Made by a program: the position numbers and the translations under genes | Assembly (NCBI GenBank): GCA_028023455.1 | Contig: JAQFVV010013075.1 | Location: 215,255 to 279,254, forward strand | DNA length: 64,000 nt | Direction of reading: 5' to 3' | From: Epiperipatus broadwayi | Taxonomy: Eukaryota > Onychophora > Udeonychophora > Euonychophora > Peripatidae | Notes under the pieces: generated by a model | Told to the model about the DNA's origin: nothing | Seen by the model: only the letters and a program-made list of their open reading frames with translations | The model's database searches: none | Shown: positions 10,599-22,566 of the stretch, piece after piece | How the letters are laid out: the number at the start of each line of letters is the position of its first letter | How positions within the stretch are numbered: position 1 is the first letter of the stretch

Positions 10599-12767
10599 TG
10601 TAAATGGTATGGTGGAGCTAACAATCATACTGTATTACAAGGGCGCCATCTAGGCATTTGAACCTAGAAAATTTATAGAGTAGGCAGATACATGCTGTTA
10701 AGATCCCACTTTATTTTATATTTAGACCATTAACCCAAGTCACTAGCTCAGTGGAGATGCAGAGATAATAATATATATATATATCTTTATTTAATCTATA
10801 TCTTAAATATAAAAAAATAAGAGCCACTTCCAGTAATTAACACACAAACAATATTTATTTACGCACATATATAATCATTTTAAATTTGAGGAATAACATT
10901 TATTATCTAGATTTTAATATTAACTTTTAATTTAAATTATTATTTTAAGATTTTGAATCATCCACACAGATGAATTTTATATTTATTTTAACATTGTCGA
11001 GTATGAATAAACTACATAGTTTGTATTTGAAAAGAAAATATTCTATCCCTTATTTAACCTTAGGTCAAAAGTTCGCAGTCAAACCGGCATCAATCCATCT
11101 GATACATTGATGTATTCAATGTAGCATGAAAATATGACAGCACTAAATACTATACAGTCAGAAATGTACATCTGCAAAGTATGGTTAGAGAAGATATTGA
11201 CTCTCAACCAAACAGGAATGCTACATCTGTTGGCAAGAAGAACAATAAAAACTCCATAGAAAGGAACTGCATTTCATCTTACTATCCTTCCATAGGCACA
11301 AGGGGATATGTGGCATATAAATAGATCCTGTCTGGAGCGGATCTCATACTACATCTACTAATTACACCAATATATGTAATCCATTGACCTAATTTAACTA
11401 TGAAACAAATAACCTAAGATTATCCTCCCCTAATTAATTAATATAACTTTACAAATCTATATAGCCATTCATGCCTGACTTAAATTTAACATTTATATAA
11501 ATTCGCAGAGATGGATTTTAGAAAAGTTTGTTTTTAATGTTGAGTATAGATTGACTACATAGATTACATGCTCAAAAACATTTCAACATAAACATAAATG
11601 AACAAAATATAAAATCATTGATGTAATTGCAGAGGGAATTCACTAGAAACCTAATGGCATTCATCATAAGATGCCGCATTGACACCAATAACTAAAAAGA
11701 CATCCGAATAAATACATTTTAGATATTCAACATAAGATATCATTATTTACCAAATGTCTATATATTTTAATCATATATGAAAACAAAAATGTAATTAAAC
11801 ATGAACGAATCTATGCAAGCATCTATGCCCAACTTAAATTTAATGCATTTAGTAATTTCTACAATAAATATTAATAATAAAAAAATGGAAATGATTTTTA
11901 GCAAACTTAAATGTAAAAAAAAAAAAAAAATTAATCAATAATTGATTTGGAAAAGTCAGATTATAGTTCATTTTACAAAAATTTGATTTAGCTTGTTTAT
12001 TAAACTTGTCAAATCTTGACAAAAGTTCTTAATTACTTTTAAATTTTAAAATTGTTCAGTTCAATAGCTTACAGTAGAATAGTCATGGTTCTTGATGCCA
12101 ATTCCCATGAGGTCCCCAATGGAAGACCGGTCTGTTGTTCATACCATAGTTCTCAATCTGGAGGCTGCTTTAGCTGGTTCAATCCTGTTTTTCAGTCATT
12201 TTATTTGAAATAAGTGAGAGAGAGCAATAAGTGAATCTTATCGCTCTTCTCACAAAATCAAACTGGAACTGTCTTTAATTTCAATATTTTTCCTTTTTAT
12301 AATCCTCTGTATTCAAGGAACAAAATATCACTAATCCATCATTTTCATTATAGTCCGAGCTGAGGCTTGGTGCTTCCATTGGTCAAGCTAATTATTTTTA
12401 TTCTTTTATCTATATCTTTCCTCTGACTTTTTAATTATATAAGAGCCCCAAGGGCTAGTTTGCTTTACGATAATTAATAAACAATCATTACTATTTACTG
12501 AGATTATATATAAATCTTTTTACAAAAATATTTTATCTTTACATCTTGTACTTTTTTTATAAAAAAAAATACGTTCAAGCACTTTTTTTATTTATTAAAA
12601 AAAAAGAAATACTTTTAAAGTTTTGCATCTGTGTGAATATATATATATATATATATTGAACAAGTCTTTAAGTTTTTTAGCTTTAGTTTTTAATAAATTT
12701 ATTTTTATTTGCGAACTTAAAGTTTTTATTTTAAATTAATGTAATCGCATATTTATATACCGTTACA
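10599..12767 (+). mobile_element. Family A element, 2.17 kb, TGTAA...TTACA ends, nested in family B
   Basis: The ends read TGTAAATGGTAT at 10599 and ATACCGTTACA at 12767, a short imperfect terminal inverted repeat. The left end follows TATATAT and the right end precedes a (TA)n run. Family B reads continuously across the site in its other copy near 57320-57340, which acts as an approximate empty site. A second family-A copy lies inverted at about 43020-44290. Internally, two diverged units of about 540 bp repeat (about 10970 and 11508, both with ATTGACTACATAG-like words). There is no transposase, gag or RT. It could be a solo LTR of a TG...CA retrotransposon or a non-autonomous DNA element. 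Confidence 0.65.
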
Positions 12768-12895
12768 ATATATATATATATATTCCCTCCCCATCATTTT
12801 TATGTACATATTTTTTAAACAATAAATAAAATTACATTAAATACAATTCAATAATTATATTCATATATTATACACCATAAATTATATATTACTTT
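12768..12895 (+). repeat. Repeat family B, copy 1 (right part)
   Basis: After a (TA)n run the sequence TTCCCTCCCC...TTTTTATGTACATA...AATTACATTAA...ACAATTCAATAATTATAT matches 57340-57450. This shows that the intervening 2.17 kb was inserted into a pre-existing family-B copy. Confidence 0.7.
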
Positions 12896-14528
12896 ACATT
12901 AACTCCATTAAATTAATTATATACACATATTTTATACACTAAACTAAATTATATATCATTTCTCATATATTTCTACTAACCACATCTTCAAATATAACCT
13001 TATTTATTTATAGTTATATATTAATATAAAAAACAACAACAACAAAACACAAAAATAAATCAACCATATATTAAATTTTTCAATTATCCTTAAATGCTCA
13101 TTTACTACTCAACTTTGCAGGTCCTTTAACTAAATTAACACATTTACTCATATTCTCTTGAATATATATTCTCTCATAATATTACTTTCTATTATAATCT
13201 TTAACATATTTTATAACTTCCATATCTTCAATAAGAAAATATTTATTATATTATATAGTTGTTTTATATCAATTGTGTTGCAATCATTATTAATCTACAC
13301 AATTATACTATGCTTCCAGTCCACAAATAACAATTATAATTAATAGTTATAACAAAAGTTTATTATAGAAAAGGAGCTAGTGAATAGATAGCTTACAGAT
13401 TTGTTAAATAAATGATTCTATTGGCTTTTTACATCATAACAATGAACAGAATGGTGATTTATATATTATAGCATGTGTTCTATTAATTTATTAATATTTA
13501 TAGGTTTTTATCAGCTGTTATGAGTTTGAATGCTAATTTATTGTTATATCATATAAACGGAACTATTGTAGATGGGTTTGATTTTAAGAATATCCAGGAT
13601 TAATTATGCCTAGGTGAAAGTTAAACAAATGGTAAGAACAAATAATAATAATAAGAATAAAAATCAACTTAGTAATCAGATGGCATGGTTCACTATGAAT
13701 GACAGATGCCCCTCACTGCAGAGATACATCTGCTTCAACCTGAAGACACATACCAATGGAGAAAAGGAGAATGTGTTAAAATCTAAGATTTGAGAGCTGC
13801 AAAGAGTCTTCAGCTCCACACAGAACCTGGACTGGTACTAATACTTGAATAAGACACCCAAACCCACAAGATATCTGGTCTACCATTATGCAGTTTTTGA
13901 CCATATGTGATGAGTGAACCAAAAATCAGATGTAATGAAGTTTATAATAATAATATAAACTATGACAATAAAATATGGATAGCAGGAATGCAAGTTATAA
14001 GAACAATAAATAATAACTTTATATATCTTCTACCCACACTAATAAATACTATAAAATTCATTTTAACAAATCATAAGTGATCCATGTTAATCATATATGG
14101 TTTGGATAGATATTCAAAACTCATTCACAACACAATATCTATTAATAAAGCTTAACTTATAATTTTAATGTTGCAGTATTTAATATATAGGGATAATTTA
14201 TCACTCATAATATAACCGACAGCTTAATCAGTTCTTTATTACCAATACCTATATACCAATAATTTTTCACTTTGCAGACAGATTATGCAATGTATATAGG
14301 CAATGCAGTACACATTATTACATAGATTACAAAATTACCACCGATAAATTCTTGATTATAATATTGAGGAATCATTAATATTACTTTTCTTTCACAAATA
14401 AACATATGACACAACTTACAAATATTTTCAATAATATAATTTCAGATATAAAATGATCTTTTATATGTAAGGGTTGATTTAAATCTTAATAGGTAATATG
14501 GATCATAAAATCTTACATATATATATAT
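12896..14528. other. AT-rich DNA, one possible repeat fragment
   Basis: There is no supported gene. The section 13680-13910 is less AT-rich (words such as CAGATGCCCCTCACTGCAGAG) and resembles a degraded repeat, but I cannot name it or find a second copy here. Confidence 0.5.
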
Positions 14529-16887
14529 TGTGCCAGGCACGTTTGATGTGGCCAAGCACAAGAAAAGGTCAGATAAATTAATGGTCGAAAATACGTAAAA
14601 AGCCATTAAATTGGGGGTGGGTATACTATTTATATAATTAAAATTTGTTATAAATTAAGAGAGAGAACTGTGGCTATAGCATAAACTCACACACACATAT
14701 GATTAAAGCCAATGTTTAAAGGCTTAGAAATATTTATTTGCAATTTTGATTTTTGTTTTTTATTTTTTTTAAAAAAAGAAAAAGATAACTCCAAAATGTA
14801 TTTATAATTTTAAATATTGTTGTTTGTTGAAGAAACGGCATTTATTTAACAAATTGTTATTCTTTATTTATATTTTTTTTGAGTGTTTACAAAATGTAAA
14901 AAGGAAAATTTTAGATATTACTGTTGATTAAAAATATTTAAGAATAATTTCAAAATCGAGGTTTTAATGGTCATTTTTTTCTTCAGTTGCATTTGAGCAA
15001 GTCATTGTCATAAAGTTAAGAAAAGTCTAAAGGCATTCTGGCTTCCTGTCCATGCTAAAATAATTTTAACAGGACAAAACAGTTTAATTAAACTTGCGAT
15101 AATGCTGGGAGAGAAGAATGCCCAATCTAAGTGAAATATTCTTGTTAAAGCTTCAAATGTAGTAATGTAATTACTAAGGAAAAAATGAAAAAAATGTTAT
15201 CTTTTATTAAAATTTTCATTAGTGATATATGTGATCTGAATGGAGATATAAAAAAATAGGAAAAAACTAATTAGAAATCAAATTCTTAAAACAATTAGTC
15301 AAACCAATTCAAGGAGATTTAATTAATTTTTGTGTATGGAGGTGGGATATCTGTTCTGAAATTGTGACAGGGCAGTTGACCTTTGCTTTTCCATTCACCT
15401 TAGTTTTTCTAAGAAGGCAGTCTAACTTTTTCTTGTCAAAGAGAGCAGTTCATGTTTGCAAATCTTATGAGGAAGCTAATGCTATTCTAGAAACAACACG
15501 AAGTCATGCAACTGTTTTAATCATGCTGATTCTAATACCTGGTAAGCCGTAAGATTTACTCTAATAAGCAAGAAAAAAAAAAAAATTCTTCTGTCATTCT
15601 AAATCAATGGACATTAATCCAGGCCATCAGTGAAATAACCTAGCAGTTAACCAGTCAGTTGATTCGGATGGAAGCATAACTACAACATGCCATCAAAGCC
15701 TGTAGTCAACCTAGAATCCTTAAACCAATAAAGGACGACTAATATTGTTTAATATACTATTTAATATCCATTCTTCAACTATGATGCCAATCAAGCATTC
15801 ACTTGCAGATAAAATGATCATGGAATAGAAGCCGACTTCAGCAAGCCCATCCAGCTCCTCTTCCGCCATCCCACAAGAATGTAAATGTCGAGATTTGAAC
15901 ACCAAGTGATGATCAAGTCATGAACTTGTGCTGCAGTCAGGTCCAGCCCTTGTCGCAGTAGATGAACGTATAGTATAGCCCACTCAAAACCCATACAAGA
16001 GTGAAACTTATAGACTTTATCGGGTACACTATTTTTTTTGTGTTTATTTTATTTTAAATTTAATACCCATTTCATAAATATATATTTCATATACATACAT
16101 ACATAAACACACCTGTATATAACTCGCTAAATTTTTCTTGTTTGTGTAATGCATATGTGTGAGTCTATTTATAATCCACAGATCACTATATCTCTCACGT
16201 ATAATTATTTAATACATTTACTGATTTAAGAAAAAAAATTTTTTTTTTCATTTAATCAAATTATTGCTCTATTAAGTAATTCTTTATGATTAGTTTTGTT
16301 TTATTGATATGATGTGTGTAATGTATAATATGCATTTGTATATTTATTCAATTTGGGAACTTTAATTTTATATTTATGTTATAAATGGTAGGGGGTATTG
16401 GGTTAATAAAAGATTTTATAATTTAAAAGCGACTACTGCCATATATTCCATATTTTTTTCATCATTTACTTTATCTAACCCCATATTAGTTAGTTATGCG
16501 AGTTTTCTGAGCCCCAATTCTTTTAACTGAGTATAAGAGTATGCTGAGCTAGCAAATGGGATACCTTCTTACTGGAACCTAAATCTTTATTTTCATGAGG
16601 ATACTTATTTATTATTTTTTTATGAATAATTATTTATCAGCACACATGCCCTAATATCCTTTCAGGAGGAGAGTTAAATTTCCTTCTGGGAGTGGTGTGA
16701 GGGGTTGATTTAGAGTCACCCCCCAAAGGTATGTAAGGGTCAATCTTTCCATAAGTATCTTCTGAGTCCGTAACACTGTTACGGTAAAGTTTTGAATTTT
16801 TTCTTACTTCAGGATATTGCCATATTTTCCCTCATGTTCGTTTTATGCACATGCTCATATTAATGGAGTAAGTGGTTAACTGGTATA
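14529..16887 (+). repeat. 5' long terminal repeat
   Basis: It starts with TGTGCCAGGCAC, a small palindrome (GTGCC-A-GGCAC), directly after (TA)n, and ends near CTGGTATA before GAAACGTAATTTT and the primer-binding site. At about 2.36 kb it is long for an LTR. Short open frames inside (15364-15552 +, 15905-15720 -) have counterparts in the other LTR but change freely between copies and show no domain. A partial third copy begins at 61026. Confidence 0.85.
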
Positions 16888-16900
16888 GAAACGTAATTTT

Positions 16901-16918
16901 TGGCACCTGACATGTAAG
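16901..16918 (+). promoter_or_regulatory. Candidate tRNA primer-binding site
   Basis: TGGCACCTGACATGTAAG begins with TGG, complementary to a tRNA CCA end, 13 bases after the last position shared by both LTRs. The gap is longer than usual, so either the 3' LTR lost its last bases or the site is slightly displaced. The priming tRNA is not identified. Confidence 0.5.
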
Positions 16919-17041
16919 CCTTACTTAACGTGGCCAGTATAGGAAAGAGACGGCCGTGAAACATCTAAAGAAAAGAGAAAATCTCGCAAAATCTCAAAAA
17001 TATTGGGAATGATTTTTTTATAGAGATAAGATTTGAAAAAA

Positions 17042-17510
17042 AAGTTTACGATTACGAAACTTAATAAATAAAAATTCTAAACTTTGTTTTGTTTTTGAAG
17101 TGACATTTGTCACTATAGTAGTACTCATTTAGATTATATTACCATGTGTGCATATTTAAAAAAGTTTACAATTGAGAATTGTTATAAATAGAAATTCTAA
17201 TTTTTTTTTTTTTTTTTAAGTGACGATTGTCACTATGATAATACTGATTAAGTTTATTTCGTCGTATATACGTATTTAATAAAAATTAAAGGCAGTATAA
17301 AAGTATAAACTGTGCATTTAATAAAAATAAACTGCGGTACATAGGTATAATCAAATCTTAATATATAAGAATTAAAAACTTTATTTTGTTTTGAAGCGAT
17401 CCTCGTCACTACAATACTATTGATTTAGATTGTTTTAGCTATATATAAGTATTTATAGTAAAAATAAATGATAGTATACAAGCATAAACTACGTATTGAA
17501 TAAAAACAAG
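17042..17510 (+). repeat. Three diverged tandem repeats in the element leader, with hairpins
   Basis: Units start at about 17042, 17161 and 17350, each with an AATTCTAA or similar word, a T-rich run, a GTGAC/GTCAC palindrome and a TAATACT.ATT segment. The palindromes AGTGACATTTGTCACT (17099-17114) and AGTGACGATTGTCACT (17219-17234) form perfect 6-bp stems; the third unit's version is decayed. They lie between primer-binding site and gag, where packaging or dimerisation signals usually are; that role is only inferred. Confidence 0.65.
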
Positions 17511-18042
17511 CATTGGACTGTGGAAATAAAGATTTTTTTTTTTTTTAAAAAAGAGAAAAGGGAAAGTAAATCTTTATTGAATAAAGTAGAATTGTGAAGT
17601 TGCATGATAGGGAATTTAGTTTTTGATGGTACGTAACAGTTCAGAATCGTAATACTATTCATGATCAATTTCTTTTCACTTTGAAAACAATTCCAATATG
17701 TGCACAATTTAATGTTAGCTTGGTTTTTATATATTTTTATTGGTGTTTGAAGGGCGATCTTGGAATAATTTGGTTATTTATAGTAAATAAATGAATGAGA
17801 AAAATGTAACATGTAAGGGAAAAATAAATGATGGTAGGAATAGGGGAGCTCGGTACGGCATGCGTTGAATAATTTTATGAAAAGAAATAAATAAAGAGAA
17901 CATAAGTTAAAAAGCCATTAAAGTATTAAGAAGTAATCGAACGAAATATAGCTAAAGTTGTATAACAAAGCAAATATATAAATAGGTGAAAATAATACTG
18001 TATATGTGGACAAGATCACAGTCCAGAATTAAAAAGTTAGAT

Positions 18043-19335
18043 ATGAGTGAGGAGTGCAATGAAATAAATGAGGAAAGGGCAGAAGTAAGCCAGCCTAAAA
18101 TAACTGAAAGCAGAATAGAGGAAGCAATGGAGCCTCAAAGTGAAGGAAAACCCATAGGGTAAAATGAAAACTTAATGAAAATGATGGAGATGTTTGTAAA
18201 TACTATAAGGCTAGAAATCAGTCAGATATCAAAGGAAATAGCTAAAAGGATTGATGACTTTAGGGAAGAAATATCCTTAGGGATTGAAACAAGGTTTCAA
18301 GGTGTAGAAGAAAACTGTAGGGGCCTCCATCAGATTAATAGTGATAGGTTGGAAGAAATCCAAACAAGCAAGTAATGGAAGCAGATTTCAAGAGAATACA
18401 AGAAATAGGCAAAAAGGTTGAAGAAAGTGAAAAAACTTATAATGACAGGATAGAGAAATTAGAAATGCACCGAGTGGTGAGTGATGATAAAATAGGGCAT
18501 CTGTGTCAGACAGTTAGCTGGATTGAGCAACAGATGGTAGAACCTCCAGATGGTGCTATTATTACAGAACAGAAGATGGTAAATGATAAAATGGAGATTA
18601 GAATAAGGGAGATGGAACGAAGGGTGGAGGATCTTAGTGCAGCTAGGCACAAGAAAACAACAGGGGATGATACAATACGTATGAAAATATGTGAAGGGTA
18701 TGAGGATAGTAGTGAGTTTTCAAAAGTAAGACCAATGCAGCAAGAATTTGGAGAGGTTAAGATAGTAGAGGGAGGTCAGTTAGATCAACCTAACATCAAT
18801 CAGTTTTTAAAAATTAGAATTTTTGAGGGGCAAGCTGGAGAAGCTCCATTGGAGCATATAAATAGCTTGGAAAAGTACTTCAGTGCTAACAAAATGGTAG
18901 AGAAAGATAAACTAACCATTGCAAGTAACCACCTACAGGGTGATACTCAGTCATGGTGGGAATCTTTGTTCTCTCAACCACCAACTATTGATGGTTTTAA
19001 AGAAGCACTAGTAAGAAATTTCTGGAGTGAAGAGCACCAGTAGACCATCTTATACCAGATAATGCAAGAGAAGTATAGATCTAATGGGGGTGAGAGCTAT
19101 CTAAAATTTTTCCGAAGACAAGTGGTGAAGCTAAGGATGCTCAGTGCATATCGCACATCGGAAGGCCAGATCATAAGGATAATATGCCACAACCTACCCT
19201 TTAGAATTGATCAAATGATTCTCACTGCCAATACAAATTTGATAGAGTGATTGGCAGAACTACTGAGTGCTGTGGTAATGAGCCAGCAGGACCATCCACC
19301 AGATAGAACCCATGAAAACATTAGGCTCAATGCCA
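18043..19335 (+). pseudogene. gag: Ty3-like gag polyprotein, broken
   Basis: From ATG 18043 one frame runs to 18372 with an in-frame TAA near 18160. It meets TAATG at 18373, where the reading continues in another frame from 18375. That frame stops at 19041-19043 (TAG), resumes with HYQ/LYQ-type sequence to a TGA at 19248, and continues as LAELLSA. The N-terminal third is charged and heptad-like (coiled coil). The C-terminal part matches the retrotransposon gag domain: QSWWESLF, then FKEALVRNFWSEE. The homologous copy at 62172-62711 bridges both later stops. Gag forms the particle that packages element RNA. No CCHC knuckle is visible here. At least three stops and one shift make it non-functional. 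Confidence 0.8.
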
Positions 19336-20116
19336 TGGGCTGGGGGGAAACAAATATGCAGCTGAACACAAACCTTGGTATAATTATAAGTATTCCAGAA
19401 ATCTTAAGTGAATGACAGACAATGATACTGTGGAAAAGAAAATCGACGATCTATTATATAAAGGAAAGGGAAAGCAGGCTAGATCACCTTCATCTCAGCC
19501 TGAGTGTAGTACAAACAGCAGGTAGGATTTTATAATAAATGGTCATGTCGTTTTAGGGTCAAATGCATGGACTTCAGTTTTCCGAGTGTTGTGTGTATAG
19601 ATCAGTCTGCTTTCTGTGTTCTGGGATTGGAGATGGTAGGAATGTAGAAGAATGATTGGAGGTCTTGGCATGGTCTGGAAGTTCTGTGATGTTGTAGTAG
19701 AGCAGGCAGAAATGAAAATTCCTCTGGGTTTTATTCCACTGCAAAAGACTCTGTAAGCCTCAATAAGGAATGATCATGAGTGTAGTGGATGGCAGAGATG
19801 AAAATCCCTCTGGGATGAGTTCTTTAATATGTAGTCATTGGACTCATACATTTTACTTTGCTTGGCTGTCGCAGAGCTCTAGATATTACAGATCTTTATG
19901 CTGTGATTCTGTGTTTCTTGGTGTTTCTGGCATGGGGAGATCAATGCAGACTTGGCTTGTGAGCATAAATGCTTGGGAGATGGGGTTTCATACCTCAGGG
20001 TTCTGGATGTCAGGCCTACTGTTCACCAAAGATATATGCTATAAAATTTAAAGTTTTTGTAAAATATGATTAATAATAAAGACATTAAAATGATAAACTC
20101 CATTTAAACATCTCAT
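19336..20116 (+). other. Internal region between gag and 3' LTR, no pol recognised
   Basis: This is less AT-rich than its surroundings and contains duplicated phrases (GAAAATTCCTCTGGG near 19715 and GAAAATCCCTCTGGG near 19800). An open frame at 19770-20051 has no recognisable domain. Protease, RT and integrase motifs are absent, so pol was lost or never present. Confidence 0.6.
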
Positions 20117-20131
20117 GTCAGAGAGGGGTAA
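20117..20131 (+). promoter_or_regulatory. Polypurine tract for plus-strand priming
   Basis: GTCAGAGAGGGGTAA ends immediately before TGTGCC of the 3' LTR. A purine run in this place is the expected plus-strand primer of LTR retroelements and supports the LTR boundary. Confidence 0.75.
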
Positions 20132-22498
20132 TGTGCCAGGCACGTTTGATGTGGCCAAGCACAAGATAAGGTCAGATAAATTAATGGTCAAAAATATGTA
20201 AAAAGCCATTAAATTGGGGGTGGGTATACTATTTATATAATTAAAATTTGTTATAAATTAAGAGAGAGAACTGTGGCCATAGCATAAACTCACACACACA
20301 TATGATTAAAGCCAATGTTTAAAGGCTTAGAAATACGTATTTGCAATTTTGATTTTTTTTTAAAGAAAAAGATGACTCCAAAATGTATTTATAATTTTAA
20401 ATATTTTTGTTTGTTGAAGAAACAGCATTTATTTAACAAATTGTTATTCTCTATTTATATTTTTTTGAGTGTTTACAAAATGTAAAAAGGAAAATTTTAA
20501 ATATTACTGTTGATTAAAAATATTTAAGAAGAATTTAAAAATCGAGGTTTTAATGGTCATTTTTCTCTTCAGTTGCATTTGAGCAAGTCATTGTCTTAAA
20601 GTTAAGAAAAGCCTAAAGGCATTCTGTCTTCCTGTCCATGCTAAAATAATTTTAACAGGACAAAACAGTTTAATTAAACTTGCGATAATGCTGGGAGAGA
20701 AGAATGCCCAATCTAACTGAAATATTTTTGTTAAAGCTTCAATTGTAATAATGTAATTACTAAGGAAAAATGAAAAAGATGTTATCTTTTATTAAAATTT
20801 TCATTCGTGATATATGTGATCTGAATGGAGATATAAAAAAATAGGAGAAAACTAATTGGAAATCAAATTCTTAAAACAATTAGTCAAACCAATTCAAGGA
20901 GATTTAATTAATTTTTGTGTATGGAGGTGGGATATCTGTTCTGAAATTGCGAGAGGGCAGTTGACTTTTGCTTTTCAAAGATGGGAGTTCACCTTAGTTT
21001 TTCTAAGAAGGCAGTCTAACTTTTTCTTGTCAAAGAGAGCAGTTCACGTTTGCAAATCTTATGGGGAAGCTAATACTATTCTAGAAACAACACGAAGTCA
21101 TGCAACTGTTTTAATCATGCTGATTCTAATACCTGGTAAGCTGTAAGATTTACTCTAATAAGCAAGAAAAAAAAATTAATATTCTTCTGTCATTCTAAAT
21201 CAACAGACATTAATCCAGGCCATCATTGAAATAACCTAGCAGTTAACCAGTCAGTTGATTCGGATGGAAGCATAACTACAACAAGCCATCGAAGCCTGCA
21301 GTTAACCTAGAATCCTTAAACCAATAAAGGATGACTAATATTGTTTAATATACTATTTAATATCCATTCTCCAACTATGATGCCAATCAAGCATTCACTT
21401 GCAGATAAAGTGGTCATGGAATAGAAGCCGACTTCAGCTCGCCCGTCCAGCTCCTCTCCTGCCATCCCACAAGAATGTAAATGCGGATATTCGAACACCA
21501 AGCGATGATCAAGTCATGAACTTGTGCTGCAGTCAGGTCCAGCCTTTGTCGCAGTAGATGAACGTATAGTATAGCCCACTCAAAACCCATACAAGAATGA
21601 AACTTATAAACTTTATCAGGTACACTATTTTTTTGTGTTTATTTTATTTTAAATTTAATACCCATTTCATAAATATATATTTCATATACATACATACATA
21701 AACACATCTGTATATAACTCGTTAAATTTTTCTTGTTTGTGTAATGCATATGTGTGAGTCTATTTATAATCCAGAGATCAGTATATCTCTCGTGTATAAT
21801 TATTTAATACATTTACTGATTTAAGAAAAAAAAATTTTTTTTTCATTTAATCAAATTATTGCTCTATTAAGTAATTCTTTATGATTAGTTTTGTTTTATT
21901 AATATGATGTGTGTAATGTATAATATGCGCTTGTATATTTATTCAATTTGGGAACTTTAATTTTATATTTATGTTATAAATGGTAGGGGGTATTGGGTTA
22001 ATAAAAGATTTTATAATTTAAAAGCAACTACTGCCATATATTCCATATTTTTTTCATCATTTACTTTATCTAACCCCATATTAGTTAGTTATGCGAGTTT
22101 TCTGAGCCCCAATTCTTTTAACTGAGTATAAGAGTATGCTGAGCTAGCAAATGGGATACCTTCTTACTGGAACCTAAATCTTTATTTTCATGAGGATACT
22201 TATTTATTATTTTTTATGAATAATTATCTATCAGCACACATGCCCTAATATCCTTTGAACTTGCATATCCTTTCAGGAGGAGAGTTAAATTTCCTTCTGG
22301 GAGTGGCGTGAGGGGTTGATTTAGAGTCACCCCCCAAAGGTATGTAAGATTCAACCTTTCCATAAGTATCTTCTGTGTCCGTAACACTGTTACGGTAAAG
22401 TTTTGAATTTCTTCTTACTCCACCATGTTGCCATATTTTCCCTCATGTTCAGTTTATGCACATGCTCATATAAATGGAGTAAGTGGTTAACCGGTATA
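20132..22498 (+). repeat. 3' long terminal repeat
   Basis: It follows the polypurine tract and matches 14529-16887 end to end with scattered substitutions and small indels (for example an extra GAACTTGCATATCCTTT segment near 22257). It ends at CCGGTATA and is followed by an (AT)n-rich run and the start of another element at 22525. Confidence 0.85.
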
Positions 22499-22524
22499 AT
22501 ATATAAATATATATATATATATAT

Positions 22525-22566
22525 TGTGCCATTACAATTTAGTCTATAGCTAAATTTGTAGTAATG
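22525..22566 (+). mobile_element. Element end TGTGCCATTAC with terminal hairpin
   Basis: Directly after (TA)n, TGTGCCATTACAATTTAG is followed by TCTATAG and CTAAATTTGTAGTAATG, which folds back on CATTACAATTTAG with a 4-base bulge. The same start occurs at 63918, with a compensatory pair change in the stem. The body of this element probably runs towards 25957, but its other end is not defined. Confidence 0.6.

Larger units (their letters stand above)
14529..22498 (+). mobile_element. Long-LTR Ty3-like retrotransposon lacking pol (non-autonomous or deleted)
   Basis: Two direct repeats of about 2.36 kb (14529-16887 and 20132-22498) begin with TGTGCCAGGCACG and are nearly the same throughout. 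They enclose only 3.24 kb. The internal region has, in order, a tRNA primer-binding-site candidate, a leader with tandem repeats, a broken gag and a polypurine tract abutting the second LTR. No protease, RT, RNase H or integrase is recognisable between gag and the tract. The element sits against (TA)n on both sides, so target duplications cannot be read. Both LTRs have many small differences, so insertion is not recent. Mobilisation in trans is inferred. Confidence 0.85.

Noticed and set aside
15364-15905. Open frames inside the LTRs (15364-15552 + and 15905-15720 -, with counterparts at 20856-21146 and 21501-21316) as captured genes
   Set aside because: They start at non-ATG or arbitrary codons, differ between the two LTRs by many replacement changes, and show no domain.
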